This document shows, one piece after another, positions 33,552 to 44,952 of a DNA stretch of 64,000 nucleotides. Every line of letters begins with the position of its first letter. Within the stretch, counting starts at the first letter, position 1. A model generated the notes under the pieces. The model was not told the origin of the DNA. It saw only the letters and a program-made list of their open reading frames with translations, and searched no databases. The position numbers were made by a program, and so were the translations under genes. This stretch comes from Hawksworthiomyces lignivorus (Eukaryota > Ascomycota > Sordariomycetes > Ophiostomatales > Ophiostomataceae), in the NCBI GenBank assembly GCA_002917075.1, contig NTMA01000023.1:62001-126000 (forward strand), written 5' to 3'.

Positions 33552-34268
33552 ATGAAGACCCTGTATCTTGTCGCCATCGGCAATTTGCTCTGTGCTGGCG
33601 GAGCTGCTATCTCTTACTGCAATCCTTCTCTCATGCCAACGCCGTCGTCATCATCATCGTCAAGCTGGGTGTCACCATCTCAGTCGCCGTCGTCTAGCTC
33701 TCCTCTGACAGCCTTGTCCGAACCTGCCACCCCTGCCCTCTCTGCCAGGGACGCAGCGGCTTCCGGGTTGGACTCCTGCTTCGATCTTGTCGTCGACAGC
33801 ACGTTTAGTAGTGGTAGCTTTTTCTGGACTGAATGCAGAAATGGACTGTCCACAATCACGTACCCTGCCGCGTATGCCAGGCTGACCCTAGACGGCGCAC
33901 CGGACGACGCTGCCCAGGTTACCCAGGTCGTCCATGGCACCGTCTCGGGCCAGGAGTACCAGATAAGCTTAAAGTGGCGGCTCGTGTACGGTGGCGCTGC
34001 CGACTTCTACGCCGGCGCACTAATCGACGGCGTTGACACGACCTTTAACGTGTTCGCATATTCTTACGACACGTGGATTTATACGAACTGGAGTTTTGTT
34101 GCCACTGGGAGTACCGTCAGCCTGAGCGTCTACTTGGCCACTTTGATTGGCGTGAGCCAGACCGCTGTCATTGAGATCACGGAGATCGCTGTAGTGGCGC
34201 AGCACTGCCAATCTTTGAGCAGCAGCATGTTTAGCCACACACAGACTGCACTGCCGAGTGATCAGTAA
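33552..34268 (+). CDS. Small secreted serine-rich protein, unknown function
   Basis: Single-exon, 238 residues. ATG at 33552 starts a signal peptide (KTLYLVAIGNLLCAGGAAIS, cleavage probably after about residue 20). A Ser/Pro-rich low-complexity stretch (residues about 27-70) is followed by a compact beta-rich domain of about 150 residues with Cys at about residues 76, 94 and 218. The pattern of alternating aromatic and small residues (GSFFWTEC, QISLKWRLVYGG, NVFAYSYDTWIYTNWSF) resembles the carbohydrate-binding or galactose-binding-like folds often annotated in fungal secreted hypotheticals, but I do not recognise a specific family. No GPI signal or membrane helix at the C-terminus. Possible cell-wall, adhesive or effector-like role (inference only). 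Confidence 0.72.
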   Translation: MKTLYLVAIGNLLCAGGAAISYCNPSLMPTPSSSSSSSWVSPSQSPSSSSPLTALSEPATPALSARDAAASGLDSCFDLVVDSTFSSGSFFWTECRNGLSTITYPAAYARLTLDGAPDDAAQVTQVVHGTVSGQEYQISLKWRLVYGGAADFYAGALIDGVDTTFNVFAYSYDTWIYTNWSFVATGSTVSLSVYLATLIGVSQTAVIEITEIAVVAQHCQSLSSSMFSHTQTALPSDQ

Positions 34269-34974
34269 CAAACCATATGAATGTACTCTACATTCAGTAA
34301 ATAAGACAGCAGCAGTTTGATATGACATTATTTTATTATTGCTCTCTTTTCGTTTAAGTGATTTGAGTACTGTTTGTCATTTCTATTATTTGGGTGCTGC
34401 ATGCGCGGGATAGAGCAGAAATTAAGATTAAAAAAAGAAGAGAAAATGTTAAGCAGTGCTAATATAATACCATGCTTGTAGGCTGATACCTTTCGGCTAT
34501 CACTTGAATACCGTGGCCATACACTGTATATTACGCTATAGAAGTCAGGGCTCCTCGCCCTGACTCCCTCTAGGATGTCCTTTTGGCCTCTGCTAATCAA
34601 TGGCTCTACTCAAACTGACTTGACAAGTCTCAGGCAGTGATTGAATAGGAGCTGAGAGTGGGGTGCTCAAGCCAGAAGCAACATGATTGGCGACCCCCTT
34701 TGGTTATGACGGATTGGCGCAGTCAGCGATGGCTGCTGTGGCTGTGGTTTTGAGAGAACTCCCCTCTTCAACTCGTTAACCTCATACTTTGATCGCCTAC
34801 GATAAACTAACAATCTAATTCATGGGTAATGAAATTGATTTTCTGCGTTGTCGATCTCACAAAGATCTGTTCTGTGAAATATCTAGTATTTTGAATATAA
34901 TTCTTACACTCCATCTCCCAGTCTCGCTTAGACACTCGCTTCACCGAACAGGGCCTTCAGAGCTCTTTGGCAAA
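34269..34974. other. Spacer
   Basis: 706 bp between the secreted protein gene and the orphan gene. AT-rich; short open frames on both strands are not recognisable. Confidence 0.5.
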
Positions 34975-37485
34975 ATGCCTCGCACACCAACCATCACAAT
35001 GATAAGAGCGACTCTTATGTAGGTTTATTTCGAAAGGCAATCTTGAAATTGAATCCAATACTGATATAGTATAGATTCTCAACATCATATAAGAACTTCG
35101 CTGAGAGCAGCAACAAAAACAACTCTGGCCTTCCCCCAAAATCAAACACTCAATCTCGCAATAAGAGTGGAAGAGGTGGGAGAAACTCGAAAGTTTTCCC
35201 AAATGATACTAGTTCCATAGAGACGCAGAAAGTAGAAGAAATAAGTGATCTTATGTCAAGGATTCAAGCCAAAGAAAAACATGAGAAACGAGAATCAACC
35301 TCTAGTTCCTATAATAGCCTATGTCTTATGGATAACGATGCAATTCCCGATACACCGAGACGCCAGACGAAAAAATTTGGTACTAATGGAGCAGAAACAA
35401 GCAGTCCATCACCTTGGACGCCTTCACCAAGAATAATTCTAACACCTCGGCAGACTTCAAAACCTTGGAGACCTTTAGCTTCAACGCAGACGACCCTACA
35501 TTCCGCCGGAGGACCTGCTCTAAATGTCCTACCCTCCCGACAACTAGCAGTACATTCCATAATAGACCCTCCAGAGGAAGACGAAGTATTTAAATCAAAG
35601 CTCCAACATTCTAGTTCGGGCAAAGACTCTATGGAACGCACTAGAAGAGGTGTGCCGATGACATTCAAACGTACACCGCATTACACTACCGGGGTGATTT
35701 ATTTTACTGCTTATGAGTTTCACTGGTTCGCAAATAGATTGACAGGCGCACCGAGAAGACATAAGATCCCCTCAGCCCATCGATATGATGCATTTTACCT
35801 AATCTCTACCCTAAAGTGGCCAAAACGTCGAACACGATGTAAACTTTGGTCCATACCAAAGGGCACAGAAGATGCTCAATTTCAATACCAAGATCCACCA
35901 CCAACCCTTTTGAAGCCCGCAGATAATGGACCGAACTTCAAAGGGCGGGTTCTCGCCCAAAGAAAAAAGAAGCGTAGCCCTAGGGAGAGGACACAACACA
36001 GCCCTCTCGATTCAAGTCTCGACCTCAGCGCTTCAGCCGAGAAACGGTTGCGAGAAGACGAGTCACCCTCTCGGACAGAACCACAACTCATAGGATGCCA
36101 CAAACTCTCTAACTGGAAGCTCCATAATGGAAAATCTAAAGACTGGAGAAGGAAACCCTCCGCCAAAACCTTGACAGCGCGACAATTTCTCACAGCAATT
36201 CATTCAAACAAACAACTTCACCGTTCAACAGTTCAAGCCGCGCATCCGGGAATGGCGGGATTCAGTCCTGATATCCCGATAGCCGCTCAACGAAGCAGAG
36301 GGGGTAAAAAATCAATGATAGTGAGAAATGAATTTCCGTCATTTCGGCCTTGGTTGGATAGAAAGGGATTTAGAGACATGGGGATGAAGAGACACCATAT
36401 GGGACATATTTTTGATGAGGGGGAGTTCAAAGTTCAAGCGCATAGGAAGTTGGTTCTGTGAGTTCTCGCACAAAAAACTAAAATCATTCATTCTAGAAAG
36501 CTGACAGACTTAGGCGACCAGAACTCTCAGCAGAAACAGACTGGTACATGGATGGGCATGCTTATTTCAGTGAAAGTAACCGACAACTCCAGTTTTTACA
36601 AGCATGCCCACCTGCGAAAATTAGCCAGGATCCCAACCCTCCACACTGTCTTCAAATCCAATATATTGGCAGAGTAATCCCTTCGCCCTATGGATTCTTC
36701 CAGTTATTAGAACACATTGAAAGCTCTGCACATGCCGAGGTTTACAAAATATATTACCTTTACACAGGCCATGAAAGTTTTGCTAGGATCTATACCCTCA
36801 GAGGAATCCATCCCAATCAGAGAAAGAGAAGAGTTGAAAACCTGAAAAGGTTCTCACAGCTGAACAAAATACTTACAGCTTTTGACTGGGAGGGAAAGAA
36901 AGTATGCATATTCTCGAATTGGTACAAGACTGAGTATTTGAATCTGTTAGAGGAAGACTCCACGCCCAAGGCAGCTGGAATCGGTGCCATCGGAAGAAGA
37001 AACACCAAAGACTACAACGCAGCATTCCCTCCATTACCCCCTTCAACCCCAATTCCAGTTTTAATAAACGTTCCGGAGGAAGCCACCGAACCTCTCACAT
37101 TAGGTAAATCAAACCACCCCGCTTTTTTTCACCATTTTCTAACCAATTTATGTCCCCAGAACAACAACTCCATATGAAGACCTTGGAAGTAATAAAAAGT
37201 GAAATCGAAGAGACGAACCCGAGGCGCTGGAAATCTATCTCCAAGGAACCGTTGCCACTTGCACGGAGGCTTATGATTCGGCTGATGGACTTGAATGGGG
37301 AGTCTGAGGCTAAGCGGAATTCGGAGCGAAAGCTTAGGGACTGTAGGGTTCATCTGAAGAATGAGGCGAATCGGAAGTGGAATGAAGATGGGAAAGGTAA
37401 GGACTTGGAGGTGAAAATAAAGAAGAAGAGAAGGAGGAAGGAAAAAGTAAGAAAGGATTTGGAGGATGAGAATCATGCGTATTAG
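34975..37485 (+). CDS. Orphan multi-exon gene, 780 residues
   Basis: I do not recognise the product. Four exons fit: 34975-35018, 35075-36457, 36514-37103 and 37160-37485, with three introns of 56 bp each (GT-AG), all in phase. The summed coding length of 2343 nt is divisible by three and ends at TAA 37483-37485. The N-terminal half is basic, Ser/Pro/Thr-rich and probably disordered (many KR pairs, for example AQRKKKRSPRERTQ). A more ordered segment at about 36560-36960 has aromatic and hydrophobic spacing (QYIGRVIPSPYGFFQLLEHIE, KIYYLYTGHESFARIYTLRGI, VCIFSNWYKTEYL) suggesting a globular domain. The C-terminus (37160 on) is a charged helix ending in a Lys-rich KKKRRRKEK tail, which may be a nuclear signal. 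Codon use is more AT-rich than the metabolic cluster. Confidence 0.65.
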
Positions 37486-37704
37486 GCTAGGCGAGGTGTG
37501 AATATAGTTATCAAGATATCACGTAGATACAAGAAATTATGTTATTATAAACTAGTTCAAGTTCGTGTATTCTAAAATTCAGACCAAATTCCCTACTACC
37601 CTTAGTACTATGACTATAAGTACCCCAAAAATCAAAATACTCGGAGTTAAAACATAAAAGGGAGGCAATATCAAAAAATGGTGCAAAATGTACTATCTGG
37701 GAGG

Positions 37705-38103
37705 TGGGGAGGGGACGCTCTCCCAGGACGGATCCCTTTCGTTTTCCGAGTGCATAGTCGCGCTAACTATGAAGCTGGCGACCACGATGGCTCGGCAAGC
37801 CAATTGAGCAAAGCTTGAATGAGTGGCCATATAGGCAGAGATGGGGAGGGGACGCTCTCCCATGGTGGATCCCTTTCGTTTCCAAGCGCATAGTTGTGCT
37901 ATGAAGCTGACGATCATGATAACTTGGCAAGCCAATTGAGCAAAGCTTGAATGAGTGGCCATATAGGCAGAAATGGGGAGGGGACGCTCTCCCAGGACGG
38001 ATCCCTTTCGTTTTCTGAGTGCATAGTCGCGCTATAAAGCTGACGACCATAATGACTCGGCAAGCCAATTGAGCAAAGCTTGAATGAGTGACCAGATAGG
38101 CAT
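37705..38103. repeat. Tandem repeat, about three units of 132-137 bp
   Basis: Units start with TGGGGAGGGGACGCTCTCCC at 37705, 37842 and 37974; the last decays by about 38100. Each unit contains GGATCCCTTTCG and AAGCCAATTGAGCAAAGCTTG. Copies differ by scattered substitutions and a short indel. Open frames across the units on the minus strand repeat with the units and are probably not genes. Confidence 0.85.
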
Positions 38104-38162
38104 AGCTAAAGGCGGATGTGAAATATCGACGTAAGCAAGCCTCAGGCTAGTGTCAATGTGAC

Positions 38163-38223
38163 GAAATAAAGGAAAAAAAGCAAAACAAAAGCAAAACAAA
38201 AGCAAAACAAAACAAAAGAAAGA
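38163..38223. repeat. AAAAC/AGC-rich microsatellite
   Basis: Repeats of the type GCAAAACAAAA over about 60 bp, just downstream of the minisatellite. Confidence 0.6.
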
Positions 38224-38394
38224 AAAACATGATCATGTAACATAACCTTGCAGCCACTTCTAGTACAATGAATGAAACATCTCAAACAAATTCGTCGTAA
38301 AGCAAAAAAAAACAACAAAACAGTCCTTCTTACTTTCTTCCTCCTCTTCTCTGACTGATTACTAGATTCATCAACCGATTAGTTGGAATTGCCG

Positions 38395-39566
38395 TTACTC
38401 AACTCTCTTTCTCTTCTTCACAGGCGTGGTATCCTTCGCTCCTGTCTTAGGTGCGGAGTTGCAACTTCTCTTATGGCTCGTATATTTGTCATTTCTCTTG
38501 AAGATTTTCCCACAGGACGTACAATTAAACGTGACTCCCAGATGTTCAGCGGAGATGTGTCTTTGAACGCTCCTGGCTTCGCTGAACTGTTTATCGCACC
38601 CTTGGAAGGTGCAGCTGAATTTACATGGAGATGCTATGTGGCCTCTATGACATGGTGAGCATATTTAATAAAATCCAACTGTCAAGATGTTTGAACTCAC
38701 TCGTATCTGGATTCACAAGTGAAGGTCTTGTGGCATCGGAAACATTCAAAAGACAGAGCGGGTATAATCTCCAATTTGGCAATTGGAGGGTTGACGGATA
38801 AGCCTGCTGAAGAAGCAAGACTTTCGAGTGATGGAACCGCTCCTTCTGAAGATTCGCTACCAAGAGAAGATGGTAGTAGAGAAGAGTTTGGTGAAGGTTG
38901 TGCTTGAATAGATTGATGAGTTGAGCTGGAGGGCGATGACGCATGTTCCACCTCCGCGCCTCCAATGGTTGATACAAAATCGGGTGTTGGAATAAGGTAA
39001 TCATCGAAAGAAAATCCTGAAAGATCATGTTGACCATTGCCATAGTCAAAGCTTGCATCAACGTCAACGAGAGTATTTGATACTGACTCTAAGTTCCCAA
39101 GGGTAGAGATTGAGAGCGAAGTATTTTCGAATCCTGGTAACAGTGGTAATGAAACCTCGCAGTCCAACAGAAGCTTCGTGTGTGATTTAAATAATAGTAT
39201 TCCAGTTCCAACTTCCCCATGATTCGTTGAATCGTCATATCCAAGTCCAATTGCATCATGTATTGTGCCAGGATATCGGGCAGACTGATTCGGATTGGTT
39301 ATCAGTGTATAATCAGGATTGAAATGTTCTACTTCGGGATTCTCGAAACCCCCAAAGTTATTGGTCGAGTACAGACTATCATCATCGACCGCCGAGGTTC
39401 GATGCCGCTTCGGCAAGTGTGCAGATTCGTTGTAATGCTCGTACGAGAGCAGTTGAGGGTCCAAACATTGGTTCGAAGGGCTGGTTCGGAAACTGGAATT
39501 TACATGACCATTGTGCCGCGCAGGGATGACGTTCGCGCAAAGACAATTTGTCTTTGCGCAGAGACG
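38395..39566 (-). CDS. C2H2-type zinc-finger protein, putative transcription factor
   Basis: Acidic, Ser-rich N-terminal region (about 38770-39464) followed by three C-terminal fingers. Finger 1 starts CFRCHKTFTCESRY and is split by an intron of about 50 bp (donor near 38698, acceptor near 38650), finger 2 is CTFQGCDKQFSEARSVQRH, and finger 3 is CTSCGKIFKRNDKYTSH. The C-terminus VKKRKRVE is a likely nuclear signal, and the stop is at 38395-38397. The N-terminus is unresolved: the frame is open from about 39464 but its first codons lack an ATG, and the frame stays open to about 39566, so the true start is probably in an upstream exon near 39570-39610. The layout (acidic activation-like region plus terminal C2H2 array) suits a DNA-binding regulator. 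No target is indicated. Confidence 0.68.
39535..39559. repeat. Near-perfect 12-bp palindrome
   Basis: GCGCAAAGACAA, one T, then TTGTCTTTGCGC. It lies at the 5' side of the minus-strand zinc-finger gene and could be an operator or a hairpin in the 5' leader. Confidence 0.6.
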
Positions 39567-39599
39567 TTAACTGCACTTGAGGAGTAAAGAGACTGAAGA

Positions 39600-42423
39600 G
39601 TGTCAATTTGGAGCCGAATTGGGTGGGGTTTGGGACACTGAAGCCATTCTCACCTGCTTTAGAGCACCTCTACACCCAAACCGTAACCGGTCACCGTACT
39701 CCCAGCCCGAACACCAGCCCGCCGCAAATGATAGCAACAAAATTGTTGCCGCTTAGGATGAGAGGAGAGCTATACACAACACTTTTCGATTGAGGGACCT
39801 CAACTCCTAGAACACTGACGGGAAAAGTCGAAGGTGGAGGTGAGGTCGGAAGAAGAGAAGAGAAGAGAGAAGTTTGGTCGCATTCATGTGTTTTTGCAGG
39901 GGAAGGCTGAAACCTGCGCCTCAACAACGCTGATTGGTGACCCTCTTGAGCTGAATCTGCCAACCATATTGAGGTGTGGCTGTCCCCTTTTCCCAGACTG
40001 ACCTGAACAGGATTGGGCAATCCAGATCCCTTATTGTGGCAGCTGGTGGTTCGCGATTGGCGACCCTTTGAGAAAGCAGATGTTACGCGCGATTGACTTC
40101 TCTACCATTAGTCTCTCCATGATCATTGGCGACGCCAGAGAATGCAGCGTGGACTTCTCTTGATGGCTTTTCGCAAACTCAAGATCGATGATAGGTGACC
40201 CCGACTCGGTAAGATTCAGAGCCCCAAATATCACTGGCGGCCCTCAAGAACGACAATAAACAAGCTTCAATAACCATGTCAGGGTCTCAGATACAAGTCA
40301 GGGCCGCCAATGGTCTCCAATCACTTGTTCTGAAAAAACAGAAGGGAGTTCTATACTGCTTCGACTTACCGCATTCGGGAGAAGATAAAAGGATGCTTAA
40401 ATCTCATAGAATGCCCAGCAGAGAAGCGATCAAGAGAGGCCGGAGGATACCCAAAGGAGAATATCAAACGAAGACGAACGACATTGGAAGCTTCATTCAT
40501 CCCTAACAAGCCAATATCTCTCTCCTTCAACTTTGAAATTCTTCTAGCCATTCAAATCCGCGTCTTTGATCTGGATTCCTATTCAATTCCGCGAAGATTG
40601 CGACCTTGTACAGCGCTTTGGGATTGAAACACTCATAGATATGTCTTTGAGAGAGCACACCGACCTCGATTTACATTAACTTGAATTATAGTCTTCTTTA
40701 TTGAAGCTTCAAGTCCGATCGAAAAGCCCCTGAGTCACTCAACACGCCTAATTAACAAGTGTAAGCAAGCGCAGTCAAACGATGTAGAATACACACACTG
40801 ACTCAGGGCCAACAGAAATTCCACGCAGACTCAAAAGAATGGCCATTGAAAAGAAACAACCGGAACAAAATTTGGATGGGGTCGTGATCATTGTTGATCG
40901 TCGGAAATGCACTCCCAAGCATAAGGTTTCTACCCAGCGAGCCACCGATCCAACGCCTCTGGGAAGGTGGTTGCAAGAAACGCCATCGGAACAGCCTTGG
41001 AACGCACTCGCACCTTTCAACTTTTATTCAAGCTGGACTGAGCACACTGCTCAGTTGCGTGAGGAATCTTTCATGGCGGAAAATGGCAGTGTGGATACTG
41101 AGAAATAGAAACAATTCGAATGTATCTGCTGGGGATTTGTAGTCTAGGATAATGAACAAGGCCCATAATTGACAAAATGCGCTTGCAAACATGACGGCAT
41201 CAATAGAGATACTGAAAACGACAAGGAGATTCGATCGGCCACCAATACCTTTGCTGTAATTTTGAAGATTACATGCAGAAAGAAGCCGGGATACTCACAA
41301 TAATCCATTCTGTATTTCATTGTGCCACTATTCCAGGAAATATAGAGCTCAGAGGCGACCTAGTGATTCAGTCTCTATCATCGCGATTGAAGTCTATTCC
41401 GCTTTAGAGAAGAACTTCTCGTCATGTGGCGACGACACTTTTATCGAGTTCTTTTTATAAAACTTAGAGAGTAATTATTTGTAATCTCTTGAGTACATAA
41501 AAGTTAGCTTTAGTGTATATTTTATCGCTGTTTTATTATAATCTATAAAATAATTTAAGTTGTCTTCTACTACCTTTCTTATACTGTAGTTTCTAATGTA
41601 TATATTATATATTATACTAAGAAGAAGAAAGAGCAGAGCCAGAGATACAATGTAGTAGCAAAGGCGCCACCGCGGAGAAGAGCAGAATTATAAGTAAGAA
41701 CAAAAGGAAAAAAAAAAACAAGCGTAAAAAATCAAAAGTACAAGAGAGACACAACGGAAAAGGAGGGCTGGAATTTGTGTACAGCCGTAGAAGAGGCCAA
41801 AGGCTCCACTCACACTGCAAGACAGGATCAATACCATCTTTCCCAATCAAGGTGCCGTCAGTTCTAGAGACCACAACAGCGGCTCTAGACTTACAATTAA
41901 AATTTATTTCAGTGGCAGAGTTAAAGCATTCAATGTTCTAGATATACTGTAGCGGCCTCAGAAGCGATAAACTTCAATGTCAACTTTCCATCGTGTATAC
42001 CAACTTGTTCGAGATTCTGCTTGCCCAGGTTCGAGCAATCTAAATTAGAGATATACTAGATACTGTAGACCTAGGTGTACGATTCCCCGAGTACCCACTC
42101 CGCTAGCAGGCTTAGGTTTGAACTAGCTAGGACTTCGGCAAAACATATGGCGGCGACGGGAGATGTAGTTTCGAGCCAAACACCAACTTTCGCTCATTGA
42201 ACAAGACAACTATAGCATCTATCTGCGAGTGTGTCTGATAGTGGATGTAGTTTAAGAACCCTTCTTCCACCAAAACGGTAGCGCTCAACCAATTTGCTAT
42301 ACTTTTAGCTGCGAAAGTGAGATGAGGTTTCATTCTAGAGTTTTGCATTTGTGTAATAGCATAAATTCTCAGCAAAGACTCCAAAACGTCGCTCCAAAAT
42401 AAACCGAGCATCCAGAGAGAAAT
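39600..42423. other. Gene-poor spacer with an AT-rich island
   Basis: 2.8 kb. Apart from a doubtful short gene at 40839, no product is recognisable. The part at about 41455-41625 is strongly AT-rich (runs of TATA and TTATA), like RIP-depleted or former repeat DNA. A short plus-strand frame at 40276-40506 with good ATG context is noted but unsupported. Confidence 0.5.
40839..41108 (+). CDS. Possible small protein, 89 residues
   Basis: ATG at 40839, stop at 41106-41108, no intron needed. The predicted protein is hydrophilic with a VVIIVDRRKC segment, no signal peptide and no family I know. It could be chance in a gene-poor stretch. Confidence 0.25.
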   Translation: MAIEKKQPEQNLDGVVIIVDRRKCTPKHKVSTQRATDPTPLGRWLQETPSEQPWNALAPFNFYSSWTEHTAQLREESFMAENGSVDTEK

Positions 42424-43893
42424 ATGGCTGCGGAGCAATTTGACAACAGCTGGATGTGGCACCCGTATGCTTCAGAAGACCGTGCAGATACAGCTGGACT
42501 GCTTGTGCACTTCAGACGGGATCTAATGCTCAGTGAGGGACTGCCAAAATCTTTCCGTATCCAAATCACTGCAGACACTCGGTATAAACTTTTTATCAAT
42601 AGCCAGCTGGTTTGCTTCGGTCCCGTCAAAGGAGACTGCAGTCTATGGTTCTATGACGAAGTGGATATTGCGCCATACCTGCGACCTGGATGTAACCGCA
42701 TTGGCGTCCTCGTCCTGCGCTTCTTTCACGCGACGCCGCACGCCACCAGTTTTCCTCGTTCCCCATTTGGCGGCTTGCGCATTGTTTCCTACGACACAAG
42801 TGTGAAAGACGATATCAAGAATCACATACGGAGTAGTGCTTCATGGGAGACAGCGATTGATCATTCTATATCGCTTCGGGTTGATGAGCCAGAAGACGAT
42901 TTTCTACATATCTACGAAAGGGTCTGCAGAAATAGCAGCAGCAATCTGAAATGGGTCGTGGCCAAGCAGCTCGAGTTCCAGAAATCCACGGGTGTAGCAC
43001 CACCATGGAACCTCTCGCCGCGTCTGATACCCAGGCTGCGGCTACAGCATGCGAAATTCTGTGCCCTGCACAACATCCATAGCTCGCTTCCGACTTCCTC
43101 CTGGGAAAACAAGCTTCTTGGACATGGCCACAGGGACTTGGGTTCAGATGAATTATTTTGCGGAGCCGGCCTTCTTTTGCCTGCTGGTTCACACCACCGA
43201 CTTGACCTTGAAGCACCCCATCATATGACTGCCTTCCTGCGCGTAGGGTTTAAACGCCCAAAAGCCAGCGGCAGCATTCTACAACTGAAATATTCTGAGT
43301 GCTACGAGGATACTCCAATACTTGTGCCATACCTGCGACGAAAGGACAATAGGTGCGACTACAGCAAGTCGCTGTTTGGGCCGCACGACACCTACGAGAT
43401 TCAGAGTAGCACGGCCTTCGAGCCTCTGGACTACTATGAGACGGAAGCTGAGGACGACATATACATACCTTTTACTTTTCGGACATTTCGCTTCATCCGG
43501 CTGAGTATAGATGTTGGTGCGTCCGATCTCATCTTTGAGGACCTTCAGATCGAGACTGCAAATTACCCACTAGATGTGACCGCCCGTCTCCAGGTTCTTG
43601 GCGGACCTGACGACGATGTGGCTGATAAGCTGTAGACCACAAGCATACGCACACTTGTGAATTGTATGCACGACACATACGAGGACTGCCCCTTTTACGA
43701 GCAGCTACAATACGCTATGGACACGCGCAGCTCAGCATTGTTTACCTACCTTCTGTCCGGAGATGATCGTCTAGTGCGTCAGGCTATAGTACAGTTCCGC
43801 AACTCCTTCCAGGCTCAGACTGGCTTGACCTCGAGCCGTGCGCCATCCCAAAAGCCCCTGTTCATCCCGCACTTGGCCATGCTCTGCGCGTTC
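42424..43893 (+). pseudogene. GH78 alpha-L-rhamnosidase-like gene, stop codon and truncation
   Basis: N-terminal and start of catalytic region of a fungal GH78-type glycosidase, which would remove rhamnose from glycosides. ATG at 42424 (MAAEQFDNSWMWHPYASED). Beta-sandwich blocks include RIQITADTRYKLFINSQLV and VDIAPYLRPGCNRIGVLV. The catalytic entry [22 protein letters not shown] is at about 43660-43725 with its acidic residues. Between them an in-frame TAG at 43633-43635 replaces the Trp expected in KLW-T. Similarity stops at [10 protein letters not shown] (about 43893), and the rest of the (alpha/alpha)6 barrel is missing: the sequence beyond belongs to an F-box gene on the other strand. 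So the gene is both interrupted and cut by a rearrangement. Confidence 0.78.
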
Positions 43894-44952
43894 AAAACGT
43901 ACGGCTCGGGGTCATAGTCGAACCAGAGGTTTTCGAGCGACCCGGTACCACCATGGAGGGTGTCGTCTTCTTGGCCGTTTAAAAAAAAAACCGCCCCAGT
44001 CCGGCCGCCCGAGCGCAACAGCCTGGTCCAAGCTTAGCTCGCCGCTTGAATTGCCCTGGTAAATCCAGAGGTTGGTGAGATTGGGCGCCAGCCCGGTCAT
44101 CATGCGTTGCAAAGCCTCGTACGAATAGTCCAAGACGTACGAAAAGTCCAAGGCGCCGCTCCTGGTGAATTGATGGACCTTTGCCTCAAGGCTGTACAGC
44201 GACGGCGACGTCACGAGGGCATAGTCATTCTGGCTTATCGGCCGCGGATGGTCGCGGTGATACGCCAGACTCGATGGATGAAATCCGCTTAAGTGAAGCC
44301 GACAGGGTCGCTCCGCGTGGTCTAAAACGTCAAGCACGCACCGCGGCAGGTAGCCGAACCAGACCAAGTCATTCAAGGCGGGCAGTTCGCGGAGGAACGC
44401 CGCGAGCGGCAACCAACCGCTATGGCGGCCATCGCCGTCTTGATAATTGAGCGACCGTTGACCGAGCGGTAATTGATTGCGCGACCATTGACGGCGCTGT
44501 TGTTTACGGAACGACGGCTGACCGAGGCGACAAAATGGGTGCACGTCAAAGCTCCTGGCAACACTCCAGTCGTCTTCGTCGTCTGCGTCATCATCGCTGT
44601 CGTCGTCGTCGGTGTTGTTCGTCTCCCGTGGCTCCTTCTTGCCCTGCACTTTCAATCGATGCACGAGCCCATAGCGGCGGCCGTGGCCGAGCACCGCCCT
44701 GAGCTGGCCCAAGTCGCCGTCGAGTTCGTCGAGGGTGGACACGGCGAGGACGATCTGGCTGAACCGCCGGATATCTGCCGCAGCACAACAGCGGCGGCTA
44801 GTCAGCGAGAAGGCCCGTAGGTCGCTTCGATTGTCCGACTCGTCGTCGAGATAGCCACAGATGATGTTGAGAACGACATGCGGGAGACGCTCCAAGGAGG
44901 CTAAAGTTGTGGCTGACACCATTTGTGGTGATGCTATTTCGGGTGATGCCAT
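43886..44952 (-). pseudogene. F-box protein gene, frameshifted and truncated
   Basis: Substrate adaptor type of SCF ubiquitin ligases. ATG at 44952, F-box at residues about 20-70 (LERLPHVVLNIICGYLDDES, FSLTSRRCCAAADI), an acidic Asp/Glu stretch (NTDDDDSDDDADDEDD), then LRR-like text (LPALNDLVWFGYLP, RCLHLSG-type, LAPNLTNLWIYQGNSS). At a run of ten T on the coding strand (43981-43990) the frame changes: the in-phase reading turns into an Arg/Pro tail and stops at 43912, whereas the next frame gives [25 protein letters not shown], a good LRR continuation. That continuation ends at about 43886-43895, exactly where the GH78 remnant ends, so the 3' part of this gene has also been lost. Confidence 0.75.

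Noticed and set aside
37693..38068. Repetitive minus-strand proteins (MATHSSFAQLA units)
   Set aside because: They exist only because the minisatellite unit lacks stops in that frame; no start context or similarity.
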